Shown in pieces: positions 63,106-64,000 of a stretch of DNA of 64,000 nucleotides. The translations under genes and the position numbers were made by a program. Location of the stretch: positions 1-64,000 of the forward strand of contig NZ_JADEWN010000011.1 of the NCBI RefSeq assembly GCF_015207655.1, read 5' to 3'. The DNA is from Gloeocapsopsis crepidinum LEGE 06123. GTDB lineage: Bacteria; Cyanobacteriota; Cyanobacteriia; Cyanobacteriales; Chroococcidiopsidaceae. Position 1 is the first letter of the stretch. Every line of letters begins with the position of its first letter. Under the pieces are notes generated by a model, which was not told the DNA's origin, made no database searches, and saw nothing but the letters and a program-made list of their open reading frames with translations.

Positions 63106-63435
63106 ATGTCTGAGCCAATTCCACCGATTACTCTGCCTCCAGCAGAAAACCCGCAAACTGAAGGAGAGTGGTTGCAACAGGTTTTGCAGCGGTGGCTTGA
63201 TGAAGAATTTTTACCAGAACCAGCTAATCAGCAAATTGCCCAACGTGCTGCTCAAATCTTTGTCCGACAAAGAATGGAAGGCGAAAATGACTTAGGTTCG
63301 CTGGTGCTTGCGATTGTGACTGAAATGCAAGCTTTTGATTTTTCGCAAAGTTTTTATGGTGAGTTTGCGATCGCTAATGCAGTCAGCGACCTCCTTTTAG
63401 ATAGTTTAGGTATTGATCGCTGTTGTGGTCAATAA
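63106..63435 (+). CDS. Conserved cyanobacterial hypothetical protein
   Basis: 109 residues from ATG 63106, helical: PPITLPPAENPQTEGEWLQQ, LDEEFLPEPANQQIAQRAAQ and LLLDSLGIDRCCGQ. I recognise it as a conserved cyanobacterial protein with no known function. The first in-frame codons from 63067 lack a ribosome site. Confidence 0.6.
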   Translation: MSEPIPPITLPPAENPQTEGEWLQQVLQRWLDEEFLPEPANQQIAQRAAQIFVRQRMEGENDLGSLVLAIVTEMQAFDFSQSFYGEFAIANAVSDLLLDSLGIDRCCGQ

Positions 63436-63522
63436 AGAAACAAGGATCGGGGAGCAGGTTTTAGGAGTTAAGAGTTTTTCACCCTTAACCCTTTTCACGC
63501 TTTATCATTCCCCGTTGTGCTA

Positions 63523-63825
63523 TTACCAGCTAGATTTGACAACTCCAGGAAGTAATCCTTGGTGCGCCCATTCGCGCAATACGTGACGAGATAGACCAAA
63601 ATCCCGATAGACTCCTCTAGGACGCCCTGTCACCCAGCAGCGATTATGTAAACGTGTTGGAGCACTATTACGTGGTAGCTGTTGAATTTGCCGATGAATT
63701 TCCAACTTCTCGCGTTGTGAAGTTGCTTGCTCAAACTGCTCAATTAAAGCTTCCCGCTTTTGTGCATATTTTGTAACAAGCTTTTGGCGCTTTTTCTCGC
63801 GCTCAATCATGCTTTTTTTAGCCAT
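63523..63825 (-). CDS. rpsN: 30S ribosomal protein S14
   Basis: 100-residue S14 of the zinc-free (C-) type: [20 protein letters not shown], then [16 protein letters not shown] at the C terminus. In cyanobacteria this gene is separate from the main ribosomal operon, as here. Starts at ATG 63825. Confidence 0.96.
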   Translation of the reverse strand: MAKKSMIEREKKRQKLVTKYAQKREALIEQFEQATSQREKLEIHRQIQQLPRNSAPTRLHNRCWVTGRPRGVYRDFGLSRHVLREWAHQGLLPGVVKSSW

Positions 63826-64000
63826 TTACAGTTTTTTTGATTCCTAATTAAAGACACCATTCTCTATTGTAACTTTTTGTAGGGCATTGACAACAATTTG
63901 AGTTCACTGAATTGTGTATTTCCAGTAATAAATCAATGAGAAATCTGGAATTTTAGACTACAATAAGTCGCCAGGAAGCTACGAATGAAACTATCTTAAA

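Overview
This is cyanobacterial chromosome. Direct evidence is a complete carbon-concentrating gene set (ndhF3-ndhD3-cupA, a CupS-like fasciclin protein, cmpABCD), the NDH-1 subunit NdhM, an Omp85 protein, a LabA-like NYN protein and the octamer GCGATCGC (HIP1) recurring through coding DNA. Gene content and the many TA/Uma2 remnants suggest a large-genome lineage (Chroococcidiopsis/Gloeocapsopsis-like is a guess, not shown). There is no prophage, no intact insertion sequence and no CRISPR array.

Layout. 0.1-3.3 kb: fatty-acid/phospholipid initiation operon plsX-fabH-fabD (minus). 3.6-9 kb: a PBP4-type carboxypeptidase, a Sel1 protein, LptC with a LabA-like protein, and MetG. 9.4-15.9 kb: PlsC next to a plant-PES-like alpha/beta hydrolase, an SDR protein with a CIA30 insertion, a MarR regulator and a membrane protein sharing a palindromic operator, then lipA-gpsA. 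15.9-17.7 kb: a graveyard of toxin-antitoxin modules (HicA with frameshifted HicB; intact MntA with broken HepT) and a DUF2867 protein. 18.2-30.8 kb: the inorganic-carbon island: CO2-hydrating NDH-1MS genes, a debris zone (Uma2 and DUF29 pseudogenes), an inverted cupS-like gene, then the bicarbonate ABC transporter cmpABCD and an ArsR regulator. 30.9-32.9 kb: a DUF2459 protein and two ruined Uma2 genes. 32.9-39.5 kb: Ser/Thr kinase, Omp85, lipid-A-disaccharide-synthase-like protein, ABC-2 exporter. 39.5-44.5 kb: RNA-repair neighbourhood (KptA, archease, G3E GTPase, RtcB) interrupted by a lipase and a decayed PIN-type TA pair. 44.7-50.5 kb: small conserved proteins, HNH nuclease, GAF histidine kinase, SRPBCC protein, tRNA-Glu. 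51-64 kb: leuD, ndhM, PP2C phosphatase, FHA-PrsW fusion, def, HEAT protein, DUF3598, PAP2 phosphatase, aat, rpsN.

How the parts work together. The 18-30 kb region joins the two high-affinity inorganic-carbon uptake routes (CO2 hydration by NDH-1MS, bicarbonate import by BCT1) within 12 kb. Both have long leaders with inverted repeats and a candidate LysR-type box lies upstream of ndhF3. Envelope functions (LptC, Omp85, LpxB-like, DacB, PlsC, PAP2) are spread through the window. Short tandem heptamer repeats (GGGTGAG, AATTAGC and TAGTGGC types) sit at gene borders and in several places become part of the reading frame. No single gene set looks like a wholly new defence or biosynthetic system. 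The least explained items are the MarR/membrane-protein pair, the FHA-PrsW fusion, the rtcB-G3E-archease operon and several structured leaders.
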